Assembly: GCA_021803345.1 (NCBI GenBank) | Contig: JAJZLS010000067.1 | Coordinates: 1-63,897 of the forward strand | Reading direction: 5' to 3' | Source of the DNA: Actinomycetes bacterium | Lineage (GTDB): Bacteria; Actinomycetota; Acidimicrobiia; Acidimicrobiales; Acidimicrobiaceae | DNA: 63,897 nt | Program-made: the position numbers and the translations under genes | Notes under the pieces: model-generated | The model's database searches: none | What the model was told of the DNA's origin: nothing | What the model saw: only the letters and a program-made list of their open reading frames with translations | Shown: piece after piece, positions 36,388 through 45,513 of the stretch | Layout: every line of letters starts with the position of its first letter | Position numbering within the stretch: the stretch's first letter is position 1

Positions 36388-38516
36388 AGATAGATCCAAT
36401 AACTTTTGAGGTGTTAAAGCATCGTCTGTGGCAGATAAATGATGAACAGGCAACTGCTATTAAAACAATCTCAGCCTCTCCGATAGTCGTCGAAGGTAAT
36501 GATTTTAATGTTGGTCTGTTTACTTCAGATGGCCGACTGGTGACATCAGGATTTGGCTCCACTGTGCACGTTGGAACAATGGGTACAGCAATCGAAGGGA
36601 TCATATCCCAAGCTGGGCCAATTGGCGAGGGCGATATTTGGATGACAAATGATCCGTTTATCGGGGCGCTTCATCAAAATGACGTGGTGGTTGCCAGTCC
36701 GGTGTACGTCGCAGGGGCTATGGTTCTATGGACAGCTAATGTGCTGCATCATCCTGATGTAGGCGGTATCGACGAGGGCAGTTTTTGTATCAACGCCCGT
36801 AATTTGTATCAGGAGCCTCCCAGGTATCTGCTGAAAATTGTCGACCGGGGCGAGTGGAGCCAAAGTGTGGAGCGAACTTTCGTCACCAACTCCCGGCTCC
36901 CTGACCAGGTGGCACTGGACCTGCGAGCTCAGGTTGCGTCGATCAACGTTGCACAGGCCAGGCTGGTAGACCTTATTGAAGATGTTGGATGGCCAACAGT
37001 TGAGTCAGTCATGAGCCAGTCGATTGAGGTGGCGGAAGCACAGCTCAGGGATCGGCTGCTGGCAATTCCAGACGGAATTTTTACTGGAATAGCCTATATG
37101 GATGGTGACCGGGTTGGCTCGGAGCGGTTGTCAAAGGTTACTGTGACTTTGACTAAGGAGCGGGACCATTTGTATTTTGATTACACCGGCAGTGATCAGC
37201 AGCTGGACGCGGCGGTAAATTGCACCGAAGCGGCCTGTTGGGCCGGAACCGCGGTCCCAATCTATTCTTTTCTTTATGGCGGTGAGATCGACTGGAATGA
37301 TTCACTGAGAAAATGCATGAGCGTTACAGCTCCACTTGGCACGGTTGTGAACGCGCGATTTCCTGCTCCGGTAAGCATCTCGACAGTGGGATTTCGTTGG
37401 TTAGTGACCGTTGCGGCGTGTCAGGCGGTTGCAAAGATGCTGGCTGGCTCGCCTAAATATAAGGACCGGGCCAATATGTCCTGGAACGTTTCGAGCCACT
37501 GTATCAATATCTTTGGAGAGCAAAACGGAAAACGCGTGGGGGCACTTCTTTCTGATCACAGGGCAGGTGGGGCAGCCGGAAGGCCGTTTGCCGATGGTCA
37601 CAGCTTTGCGGGAAACGTCACCTCTTTTTCTGCAAGCCTTGGCAATATCGAAGACACCGAGTGGAAACTACCTGTTATTTACCTTTTTAGACGTCAGCTG
37701 CCTGATTCAGGCGGGGCCGGCCGATGGCGAGGCGGGCTTACTGCTGAATCGGCACTAATGCCCTATGGCGTGGAATCGCTGGTGTATAAGGTCACCAACA
37801 CCGCTGGGACTGATCAAACAAACGCGCTTGGTCTATGGGGAGGATTTCCGGGAGCAGGTTCACAAACGTCAATTGTTCGTAACAGCTCGATAGCCGAATG
37901 CATTGCAGATGGACGGGCTTTGGCTGAAATTTCCAATTGGGGTGGAGAATTAGTCCATCTTCCCTCCAAAGCCGATGGGACACTTTACATGGGGGATATT
38001 TTGCGTTTTTATCCCCCTGGTGGAGGTGGTTGGGGGGACCCACTTGATAGGGAAGAGGAATTGGTACTAAAAGATTTCAAGAATGGTGTGGTCACATCAG
38101 AGTTTGCCGGCAAACTTTATGGGGTTGTTCTAACAAAATCAGGTGACATCGACCTGGATATGACCAAAGAACTGAGAGATTCCATGCGGCGGGAACGGCA
38201 ACAGTTCAAAGTGGTTTCCTGGCCGCTCTTGGACCGGTACAACATGTTGGAAAATTCTGATGATTTGGTGGTCACTCCGATTGGAGCCTATGGAGAGATC
38301 AATCGGGCTGGGCAGCTCAGATGTCGCAAGTGTGGAACGATCTGGTTTGGTAGCGGCGCGGTCGGAGTTCGTCAGTCTATTGGTCCGCTTTCTCTTGCAG
38401 GACCATGGAGAGCCCTCAGATGGAATGGTGATAGCCAGCGGTTCTCACTTTCGACGCTGATTTGTCCTACCTGCAGCACGATTATTCACGTGGGGGAGGA
38501 GCTAAAACGCGAGTGA
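36384..38516 (+). CDS. HyuB-type subunit with fused C-terminal zinc ribbon, copy 2
   Basis: A 710-residue HyuB. It shows DPITFEVLKHRLWQIND, ASPIVVEGNDFNVGL, WMTNDPFIGALHQNDV, DSGGAGRWRGG and PPGGGGWGDP. The C-terminal addition carries CRKCGT and ICPTCST, again two Cys-x2-Cys pairs. The start is ATG 36384, with AAGAAGGA before it and an ATGA overlap with HyuA copy 2. A TTG 18 bases earlier is possible but poorer. Confidence 0.85.
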   Translation: MKIDPITFEVLKHRLWQINDEQATAIKTISASPIVVEGNDFNVGLFTSDGRLVTSGFGSTVHVGTMGTAIEGIISQAGPIGEGDIWMTNDPFIGALHQNDVVVASPVYVAGAMVLWTANVLHHPDVGGIDEGSFCINARNLYQEPPRYLLKIVDRGEWSQSVERTFVTNSRLPDQVALDLRAQVASINVAQARLVDLIEDVGWPTVESVMSQSIEVAEAQLRDRLLAIPDGIFTGIAYMDGDRVGSERLSKVTVTLTKERDHLYFDYTGSDQQLDAAVNCTEAACWAGTAVPIYSFLYGGEIDWNDSLRKCMSVTAPLGTVVNARFPAPVSISTVGFRWLVTVAACQAVAKMLAGSPKYKDRANMSWNVSSHCINIFGEQNGKRVGALLSDHRAGGAAGRPFADGHSFAGNVTSFSASLGNIEDTEWKLPVIYLFRRQLPDSGGAGRWRGGLTAESALMPYGVESLVYKVTNTAGTDQTNALGLWGGFPGAGSQTSIVRNSSIAECIADGRALAEISNWGGELVHLPSKADGTLYMGDILRFYPPGGGGWGDPLDREEELVLKDFKNGVVTSEFAGKLYGVVLTKSGDIDLDMTKELRDSMRRERQQFKVVSWPLLDRYNMLENSDDLVVTPIGAYGEINRAGQLRCRKCGTIWFGSGAVGVRQSIGPLSLAGPWRALRWNGDSQRFSLSTLICPTCSTIIHVGEELKRE

Positions 38517-38583
38517 GCCGATCGGTTTAAATTCAGAAAAATCTGTGATTGTATGGCAATAAATTAGAAAGGAAAGTTACAAT

Positions 38584-39333
38584 ATGCGCCTTCAAGATAA
38601 GGTTGTGGTTATAACTGGAGCTGGTCGCAATATAGGGGAGGCGACAGCTTATTTGTGCGCCAAAGAGGGCGCTCGTGTGGTAATTGTAGATAACGATCAG
38701 GGACGTGCTGGCCGAGTGGCAGACAATATCAACAAAGATACTCCCAATGTCGCAATGACTAAAGCGGTAGACGTATCTTCCACCAGTGCAGTCAAAAAAA
38801 TGGTAGATGAGATCGTCAGCGAATGGGGAGGTATCGACGTACTGGTCAATAATGTTGCGATCTCAGATCACTCTACCATTGTGGATCTAAAAGAGGAGGA
38901 GTGGGACAGGGTTATAGATGTATCCCTAAAAAGCGTTTTCAATTGTGGGCAGGCGGTTAGCCGCCAGATGATCCAGCAGGGTAGAGGGGGATGCATAGTC
39001 AATCTAGGGTCAACCTCTGGGCATCGGGGGCGATCAAATGCCACTGCATATACTGCCGCCAAGGCAGGAATTTTGAACCTAACTCGATCAATGGCGATTC
39101 AACTTTCGCAGTATAAGATCCGAGTGAATTCAATAACTCCAAACCGGGTTGGTTCACCGGTTGGCATGGACGAAGAAAGAACCGATAGCGACGTATCTAA
39201 CTTAATTGGCCGCCATGGAGTCCCAAGTGATGTAGCCAAGGCAATCGTGTTCATGATCAGTGATGATGCCAGTTTCATAACGGCAGCTGATCTCTTAGTT
39301 GATGGCGGAGCATTTGCGATGAGCGAGCCGTAA
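38584..39333 (+). CDS. Short-chain dehydrogenase/reductase
   Basis: A 249-residue SDR and the last gene of the Rbs-Hyu operon. It has cofactor loop TGAGRNIG, IVDND after beta 2 (NAD), NNVAIS in place of NNAG, and catalytic YTAAK. The tail LLVDGGAF is typical. It could make the ketone that the neighbouring carboxylase-like complex uses, by oxidising the imported alcohol. That order of steps is inferred from position. The ribosome site is AAAGGAAAG. Confidence 0.87.
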   Translation: MRLQDKVVVITGAGRNIGEATAYLCAKEGARVVIVDNDQGRAGRVADNINKDTPNVAMTKAVDVSSTSAVKKMVDEIVSEWGGIDVLVNNVAISDHSTIVDLKEEEWDRVIDVSLKSVFNCGQAVSRQMIQQGRGGCIVNLGSTSGHRGRSNATAYTAAKAGILNLTRSMAIQLSQYKIRVNSITPNRVGSPVGMDEERTDSDVSNLIGRHGVPSDVAKAIVFMISDDASFITAADLLVDGGAFAMSEP

Positions 39334-39597
39334 TTTTGGAATTGGATTGCGTTGCTGTTTTATTGGAGTTGGTGTTAAGTCATAACGAGAAATGAATTAA
39401 GCGATAGCTGCAGGCTGGAACTAAATTATGTTAATTGGCAAGAAGCGCTCTCAAAACGACTGATGGAATGTTTCCCTTTTATTAGCAAATTGGTTAGTAA
39501 AGGGTTGTTGATATCGTTTATATCACGAGGGTGGTGGGATGGCAGTAATGCTTTATTCCTCAAGACCGGGATAATTCAAAGTTAGAAGATAAATAGA
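39334..39597. other. Spacer between convergent genes, with one palindrome
   Basis: The SDR gene and the iclR-type gene converge here. The only notable structure is TGATAT-N5-ATATCA (39509-39525). I see no GC-rich terminator. Confidence 0.4.
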
Positions 39598-40401
39598 TCA
39601 GGCCTGAGGTACAGAATAGGTCTGGACTTCTTCTAAAATCACTTTTGCCAATTGCTCCAGAGTTTCATTGCTAGGGAAGCGTGATATAGGACCGCTCACC
39701 CCTAATGCAGCAACAAGTTCGCCATTTAGGCCAAATATTGGAACTGCAGCTCCGGCTGTCTGCTCAGAACGTCCACCACGGTTGATTGCGTATCCTTGGC
39801 GAGCAATTTTTTCAGTCTCTTCAAACAATTCTTTGGGATCGGTGATGGTAAAAGGTGTGAGTTCCGGAAGTGGAAGGTCTCCAGAGACTAGAGCGTTTTG
39901 GAACTGTGATGAGTAGGTCAGAAAGATCTTTCCTACCGAAGTGGCGTGGATGGGTAATAATGAACCGACATTGGCCCGCACCCCGATCGATTGCGGGCTG
40001 TCGATAACATCCACGTCCATAATTTGTGAGTGAACTGCTACTGCTAAATGTATTGTTTCCTGAGTTGTTGAGCTGAGTCGCTCCATGACTGGTCTGAGAC
40101 TTCGCCGAACGTCATACTGTCGAACCATATCACTAAGGAGTTCAAGCAGTGCCCGACCTAGCGTATATTCCGAGGTTTCGGGAACTTGGGCTACAAATTC
40201 TTGCTCGGCTAGGGATGTCAGAAGTCTATGTACAGTGCTTACTGCAAGATCCATTTGCGAGGCAAGAGCGTGAACACCTAGCGGTTTGCCCGCGCGCCCT
40301 AATTCCCTCAGGATCTCCATTGAGTTAACGACGGCGTTTACTTTTCTTCCCTTGGTTGGTTCTTTGATTCTTCCGGTAGTTTTATTCAAAGTTTGTTCCA
40401 T
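39598..40401 (-). CDS. IclR-family transcriptional regulator
   Basis: A 267-residue regulator. The N-terminal winged helix (about 20-85) has NAVVNSMEILRELG and recognition helix LAVSTVHRLLTSLAEQEFV. The C-terminal effector domain shows HATSVGKIFL and YAINRGGRSEQTAGAAVPIF. It normally binds a catabolic intermediate and controls nearby operons. It starts 73 bases after the DUF35 gene on the same strand, so it is probably the last gene of the operon from 47604. It is the best candidate to bind the seven TGGAA-N5-TTCCA palindromes. The ribosome site is GGAGG. Confidence 0.9.
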   Translation of the reverse strand: MEQTLNKTTGRIKEPTKGRKVNAVVNSMEILRELGRAGKPLGVHALASQMDLAVSTVHRLLTSLAEQEFVAQVPETSEYTLGRALLELLSDMVRQYDVRRSLRPVMERLSSTTQETIHLAVAVHSQIMDVDVIDSPQSIGVRANVGSLLPIHATSVGKIFLTYSSQFQNALVSGDLPLPELTPFTITDPKELFEETEKIARQGYAINRGGRSEQTAGAAVPIFGLNGELVAALGVSGPISRFPSNETLEQLAKVILEEVQTYSVPQA

Positions 40402-40474
40402 CTCAAGCCTCCATCCTATAGGTAGACGTAGGTGGACCCGTATTTATCGTGAAACCCGAAACTAAAAGCGTAAA

Positions 40475-40879
40475 TCAATCTAATTTAGGTGTAAAAGCTG
40501 GGATCAACCATGCCCCTGCTTGTTCCCAGCTGAGTATCATCGGTGTATTTACCGACAGCAGCGTCAAATCCTCGCAAATCAGGTGTGCAAGTATTCGTAC
40601 TCCCTCCTTGAGGTGGACAACTCCTACTGCGTAAGGTGGTTCGAACGACGGGTGGTATTGTCGTTTGAAAATAACGAAGCTATGCAGAGATCCTAATCCA
40701 TGTGATTGTTCCCAGTTCCACTCTTTGCTCCAGCATTCAGGACAATATGACGAAGGGGGAAACCAGTGCAAACCGCACTGTGAGCACCGGGGCAGTAGCA
40801 GCTTGCTTTGTTTACATCCTTCCCAAAATGGTAATGATTCCGGGGAAGGTTTTGGTTCAGGTCGCAAGACTTGGTTCAT
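40475..40879 (-). CDS. DUF35 protein: zinc ribbon plus OB fold
   Basis: A 134-residue member of the DUF35 family. An N-terminal helix precedes a rubredoxin-like ribbon, CSQCGLHWFPPSSYCPEC (two Cys-x2-Cys pairs), and an OB-fold with YAVGVVHLKEGVRILAHL. Such proteins pair with thiolase-fold partners, for example ChsH2 with the aldolase Ltp2. The partner gene ends 3 bases upstream. It probably binds CoA ester substrates or stabilises the partner. Confidence 0.87.
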   Translation of the reverse strand: MNQVLRPEPKPSPESLPFWEGCKQSKLLLPRCSQCGLHWFPPSSYCPECWSKEWNWEQSHGLGSLHSFVIFKRQYHPSFEPPYAVGVVHLKEGVRILAHLICEDLTLLSVNTPMILSWEQAGAWLIPAFTPKLD

Positions 40880-40882
40880 TTC

Positions 40883-42067
40883 CTAATCTGCCCTTTGTAA
40901 AATTAGAGAGCTGTGGCAGACCGTGTTGCCGCCATGTCCGCTCACTAACGCCCATTCGGCATTTTCAACTTGGCGTGGTGGCCGGTAGCTGCCTCTGAGC
41001 TGGCGTACCGCCTCCAGGATTTGAAGCATACCTTCCACGTGACCTTCGGACAACTGCCCTCCTGAAGTATTGCACGGTAAGCTGCTCCCCAGTTTAATTG
41101 CGCCTGAGGCTACAAAATCTCCCCCTTCTCCCTTGGTGCAGAAACCGTAATCCTCGAGTTGTGTCAGAACCATATAGGTAAAGCAGTCGTAGATTTGTGC
41201 GGTATCTATATGTTTTGCTGTGATCCCTGCCATTGAATATGCTTTCGCTCCGCTTTGAATTGCAGCAGTGTCTACCATATGCTCATCATAAAACCATCCG
41301 CGCAGGTTATTGAAGGTTCCGAAACCGGATATCAGCACCGGTTTTTGCGCGAGGGAGCGGGCTTTCTCCGCCGAACAGACCACTACAGCTCCCGCTCCGT
41401 CGGTGACCAGGCTGCAGTCATATACGTTAAACGGTTCTACAATTGGCCGGCCGGAGTGATACTTATCAATCGTCAACGGCTGCTTCATCTGAGCGGTCGG
41501 ATTGAGAAGGGCATGCTCTCTGAATGTTGTTGCTATCGCTCCGAAATGGTCTTTTGTGGTTCCATAAAGTGACATGTGCCGAGTGGCACCTAGAGCATGC
41601 ATTGCAACTGCTCCAAACATGCCTACTTCGGCATTGAATTCTGATCGTTCCTGTTCCGGAGGAACCAGGGGAACACCCATCCTGGCCTCTGCATCCCGAT
41701 GCGTTCTTGACCAGCTATCTCGTCCATATCCGCATAACACAACCTCGCATAACCCTGCGTCGATTGCCATTACGGCAAGAATTATCGAGAGGATTTGGCT
41801 GGCTCCGCCATTATCCAAGGTGGTGCTGAAATGGGCATCAATGCCCAAAAGCTCCCCCATTCGTTGATGGTGGGCGTAGATATCGTCGGGTCCTCGGCAA
41901 ATTATTCCATCTATATCACTTTTAGTGATTCCGGCATCGGCTGTTGCATTATGCATTGCCTGGTTTAGCAGACCCAAAGAGCTTGAGCCGGGCACCTGAC
42001 CTATGTCACTCTGGCCAACACCCACAATAGCGTATTTGCCTGCAAGGGACCGATTTGGATTAGGCAT
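40883..42067 (-). CDS. Ltp/SCP2-type thiolase-fold enzyme lacking the nucleophilic Cys
   Basis: A 394-residue thiolase-superfamily protein of the lipid-transfer-protein branch: YAIVGVGQSDIG, then DNGGASQILS where thiolases have their acylated Cys (here Gly, about residue 88). It also has VYDCSLVTDGAGAVV, YDCFTYMVLTQLEDYGFC and NTSGGQLSEGHVEG. The missing Cys and the adjacent DUF35 gene point to an Ltp2-like retro-aldolase or another C-C lyase rather than a true thiolase. ATG 42067 overlaps the CoA-transferase gene by 8 bases and has GGAGG upstream. A longer in-frame start at 42121 is less likely. Confidence 0.85.
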   Translation of the reverse strand: MPNPNRSLAGKYAIVGVGQSDIGQVPGSSSLGLLNQAMHNATADAGITKSDIDGIICRGPDDIYAHHQRMGELLGIDAHFSTTLDNGGASQILSIILAVMAIDAGLCEVVLCGYGRDSWSRTHRDAEARMGVPLVPPEQERSEFNAEVGMFGAVAMHALGATRHMSLYGTTKDHFGAIATTFREHALLNPTAQMKQPLTIDKYHSGRPIVEPFNVYDCSLVTDGAGAVVVCSAEKARSLAQKPVLISGFGTFNNLRGWFYDEHMVDTAAIQSGAKAYSMAGITAKHIDTAQIYDCFTYMVLTQLEDYGFCTKGEGGDFVASGAIKLGSSLPCNTSGGQLSEGHVEGMLQILEAVRQLRGSYRPPRQVENAEWALVSGHGGNTVCHSSLILQRAD

Positions 42068-43265
42068 AGTCGGAGATGCCTCCACTTTTCCCAAAAGCTC
42101 CCTCTGATTTATATTGGTCAATCATCTGCTGCGGTAGTCCCAATTCTTTCAGTACTTCAATGGTGTGTTCCCCAAGCATTGGCGGAGCCGCAGTAACTTG
42201 AAGGGGTGTGTTTGCTAATGAAAATCCTGCTGCCACACCCTCAAGGTCTCCGCGAACCGGGTGACGGTAATCGAGTTTGAGCTCCAGATGCTGTACTTGT
42301 GGATCAGCAAATGCATCGGCCAAAGTATTTAGCGGTGCTGCCGGTACATCGTTGCGATTTAGCTGGGCTAACCAGTGTTCCCGCGGTTTAGTGGCAAAGA
42401 TAGATTTTAACTCTTTATCTAGCTCGGAATAGTTTCTCTGCCGGTCTGCACGAGTCTTGAATCTTTCATCGGCTAACCATTCTGAATGCCCAACAACTCT
42501 TGCCAGACCTTCCCAGAATTTTGCCGGGGAGGAAAGATGTATCACGAACGGAAGTCCATCGGATCCTTTGAAAGCGTACACTTGGGCTTGGTGAACCCTG
42601 GTCTCCCTAAGAGGTGCTTTTCGGGAATGAAAGTAGTGTTGGGCATTCTCGCCCATGATATGAATGGTTGCCTGCAGTAATGATGTGCTTACCAGCTGCC
42701 CTTCACCAGTTAGCGATCTAGCGGCGATACCTGCAAGTACTGCGCAGCAGGCGTACAGTCCAGTGATGTGATCTGAGAGAGAAATTCCCATAGGCTCTGG
42801 ATTCTCTATGTTGGTAAGAAGACTAAGAAGTCCACTAATTGCTTGGCCAACAGTATCGTAACCAGGTCGATCGGCATAGGGGCCATCTTCACCGAATCCG
42901 GTGATGGAACAATAGATAGCTTTAGAATTTCGTTTATGAACTAACTCGAATCCGAACCCCATTTTTTCAGCAATTCCTGGCCGATGATTTTCAATGACCA
43001 CGTCGCAAGTGTCTATAAGTTTTAGGAGCAGCTCCTGCCCGGCTTTTTCCCGTAAATCGAGAGTTACACTTTTTTTATTCCGGTTTAGCGCGCAGAATGT
43101 TGGGCTGTACTGATCGTCGCCCCATCCACGAAACGGGTCTCCGTGGATGGGATCCTCTACCTTGATAACTTCAGCTCCGAGGTCACCGAGCAGTGCTCCT
43201 GCAAAAGGGCCCGTCACGTAACTTGCAATTTCGATAACTCTAATTCCGGCTAGTGCTCCCGGCAT
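42060..43265 (-). CDS. Family III CoA-transferase (CaiB/BaiF type), catalytic Asp replaced
   Basis: A 401-residue protein with the family opening GIRVIEIASYVTGPFAG, LGDLGAEVIKVEDP, NRNKKSVTLDLR and GYDTVGQAISG. In active members GQxVDVSLLEA carries the catalytic Asp. Here the text reads GQLVSTSLLQA, with Ser193 in its place. The DNA codon is AGC, so this is not an obvious single-base slip. The protein may use another residue, may be inactive, or may only bind CoA. It lies 16 bases after HyuB copy 3, with GGAGA before the ATG. Confidence 0.87.
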   Translation of the reverse strand: MPGALAGIRVIEIASYVTGPFAGALLGDLGAEVIKVEDPIHGDPFRGWGDDQYSPTFCALNRNKKSVTLDLREKAGQELLLKLIDTCDVVIENHRPGIAEKMGFGFELVHKRNSKAIYCSITGFGEDGPYADRPGYDTVGQAISGLLSLLTNIENPEPMGISLSDHITGLYACCAVLAGIAARSLTGEGQLVSTSLLQATIHIMGENAQHYFHSRKAPLRETRVHQAQVYAFKGSDGLPFVIHLSSPAKFWEGLARVVGHSEWLADERFKTRADRQRNYSELDKELKSIFATKPREHWLAQLNRNDVPAAPLNTLADAFADPQVQHLELKLDYRHPVRGDLEGVAAGFSLANTPLQVTAAPPMLGEHTIEVLKELGLPQQMIDQYKSEGAFGKSGGISDYA

Positions 43266-43281
43266 TTATTTTCTCCGTACT

Positions 43282-45486
43282 TTATGGAAGTTGGATTTTA
43301 ATGTCCCACCACTGGCGGTCTCCTCCAAGTTGTGGACAGTACACGTCCACCTGCAGTTGAGCACCGCAGTTGGGGCAGAAGTAATAGACGTACTCCCCAA
43401 TGAACTTATCGCCAGACGGTAGTGGGAATTCAGCTACCGCGTCCAGAGGCTCGACTACGCTGAGCGCAAAGCTTTTATAGTTTTGATTTGCTGGTCCCAT
43501 TTCATGTTTGCACTGCCTGCAGCGCCAAAGGGCTTTACCCTGGTTGTCAACTATTTCGAGTTCAGCATGCGGTTTCAGGATAACCACCGAGTCGTTTGAG
43601 GTGTCCGCAACTTCACTGGAGAGCTTTCCACTAATTCGGGCTTCTCGGCGGGCTTGCCGCATCGCGGCTGTAGCTTCGGGATCGATCTTATTATTCTCGT
43701 CGACTACCGCAGCAAAGAATTTCTCTGCTGCCCAGCGATTGTAAATGCCGGCATCCAGATCTTGTTGGAGTCGATCGAGGCTCCTTTCAATCGGATCGCC
43801 AAAACCGCCTCCACCCTGGGTAAAGTCCGTAATAAGTCCCCATTCTGGGACCTTTGCATGAGGTCCGGAATCAGTTCGTTCAATGGCTTCGCCCCAATTT
43901 TCATCCATGATTTGAGATGGGGATGTCGGGTATTGCCCTTTGCTCATCCGACTTTTTACGTCCTCCGGGTCAGTGCGAAATACAGCCCGGAATCCGCCGC
44001 TTCCGGCTGGGAACCCTCCAAATAAACCGAATCCGCCGTTGGGAATACCCGCATATGGTCTGAAGTCGACGCTTAGATCCTGGGTGCCGTAGGCCATATA
44101 TACCCTATGTGTGCCATCACCCCCTCTAAAGGCACCGTAACCACATCCATTGGGGTTGTGATTTCTAGTGAGATAGAGGAACGGGTATTGAAGTTCAATC
44201 CACTCGACATCGCTAATGCCACCTGAAGGGATATTTGCGTGACCCCCGCTATCAACTCCATCCCTAAGCGGTGAAGCTCCAAACCCTCCGCCATGAATAT
44301 CGTACAGTCCCTGTGCGACGGGAATGCCCTGACGAGTGTGGCCGCCGTAGAAATATCCCGGTCCGCCTTCGTACCATAGGCCTTGCCACCCGGCGTTTAT
44401 GTCTTCGAAGCGACCTCCGGCATAGAGCATCTTGGATAAACATTCACTTACCGCCGACACCAGAATCTGACCTACCCTGGGAGCGCCTCCGCAGGCAGCT
44501 GGGAATTTGCAATTCAGCAGGGTACCTTCCGGTATGTTTACCTTAACCGGAACCATTTTTCCATCGCTCCAGGGAACGTCCCAAAATAAGGCGTTGGTTA
44601 GAGCGATTGTTACGTGTGCAAGGCTGCTCGGCAAGGTTGAGTTTTGATCGTCATTGAGTTGTGGACTTGTTCCTGTAAAATCGAATTCAAGGCTGTCGCC
44701 AGACTTGGTCATTTCACAAATTATCTGGTACGGCTCAGGCTTGCGCATGCCTGAAGCGAACATTCTCGACCGCCAAGTGCCATCAGGTAACGATTTCAGC
44801 TTTGCCCGTGCCATCCGCTCCGCATCATCAATGACTTTTTGGCTGGCGAGTTCCACAAATTCCACTCCGAATTTGTCAACCAGTTCCAGGAAGCGCTGAG
44901 CGCTGACGTTGTTTCCGGCAATTCGGGATCTGAGATCGAGCTCAACGTAATAGGGATCTCGGCACTGCTCGACCAAGGTACGGCAAACATCGTTTCTAAA
45001 CTGGCCCGCTTCAACGATTTTCAGGCCCAGAATTCTAAGGCCCTCATGAAATATCTCGGTGGCTGCCCCCCGCATAACACCTCCGGTGTCAGCCGTATGT
45101 GAACTGCTTGCTGTCCACGCGATTAGGCGACCATCGTAAAAGATCGGTTTTATCACCATTTGATCGTAGGTGTGCGACCCGGCGACATAGGGATCATTAT
45201 TAAAAATCTGGTCCCCGTCATTGAATCCTGGGTCTGTACCGAACCATTCCACGATTTTTTTAATTGCATCGGAAGTTGCGGCTGCAAAGCGGAGGTGCCC
45301 TGAACATGCAAGGATCATTCGCCCGGCTGGGTCATAGAACGACTGCATGCACTCGCCGCCCTGGACCACAATTGGAGAGGCGGAGACTCTCTGCAGAGCT
45401 ATTCGTCCTTCTTCACCTACTGCCCAAAGACGGTGCATGAAAATCTCGTATTTAATTGGGTCGATGGTGTCTAGTACTGAATCCAT
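43282..45486 (-). CDS. HyuB-type subunit with fused C-terminal zinc ribbon, copy 3
   Basis: A 734-residue HyuB: DPIKYEIFMHRLWAVGEEGR, IFNNDPYVAGSHTYDQMV, then GGFGASPLRDGVDSGGH and TQGGGGFGDP. The C-terminal extension has WRCRQCKHE and YFCPNCGAQ, i.e. two Cys-x2-Cys pairs after a DNQGK turn. It forms a pair with HyuA copy 3 (28 bases upstream) and is followed by CoA-transferase, Ltp and DUF35 genes. That context suits a ketone carboxylase feeding CoA-dependent cleavage. The ribosome site is AAGGAG. Confidence 0.85.
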   Translation of the reverse strand: MDSVLDTIDPIKYEIFMHRLWAVGEEGRIALQRVSASPIVVQGGECMQSFYDPAGRMILACSGHLRFAAATSDAIKKIVEWFGTDPGFNDGDQIFNNDPYVAGSHTYDQMVIKPIFYDGRLIAWTASSSHTADTGGVMRGAATEIFHEGLRILGLKIVEAGQFRNDVCRTLVEQCRDPYYVELDLRSRIAGNNVSAQRFLELVDKFGVEFVELASQKVIDDAERMARAKLKSLPDGTWRSRMFASGMRKPEPYQIICEMTKSGDSLEFDFTGTSPQLNDDQNSTLPSSLAHVTIALTNALFWDVPWSDGKMVPVKVNIPEGTLLNCKFPAACGGAPRVGQILVSAVSECLSKMLYAGGRFEDINAGWQGLWYEGGPGYFYGGHTRQGIPVAQGLYDIHGGGFGASPLRDGVDSGGHANIPSGGISDVEWIELQYPFLYLTRNHNPNGCGYGAFRGGDGTHRVYMAYGTQDLSVDFRPYAGIPNGGFGLFGGFPAGSGGFRAVFRTDPEDVKSRMSKGQYPTSPSQIMDENWGEAIERTDSGPHAKVPEWGLITDFTQGGGGFGDPIERSLDRLQQDLDAGIYNRWAAEKFFAAVVDENNKIDPEATAAMRQARREARISGKLSSEVADTSNDSVVILKPHAELEIVDNQGKALWRCRQCKHEMGPANQNYKSFALSVVEPLDAVAEFPLPSGDKFIGEYVYYFCPNCGAQLQVDVYCPQLGGDRQWWDIKIQLP

Positions 45487-45513
45487 TAAAATCTCCTTGG
45501 TGAAAGTCCTTGA

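Noticed and set aside
39471-39483. TGGAATGTTTCCC as another regulon operator
   Set aside because: Arm spacing is 3 rather than 5 bases, and it lies between convergent genes with no promoter.
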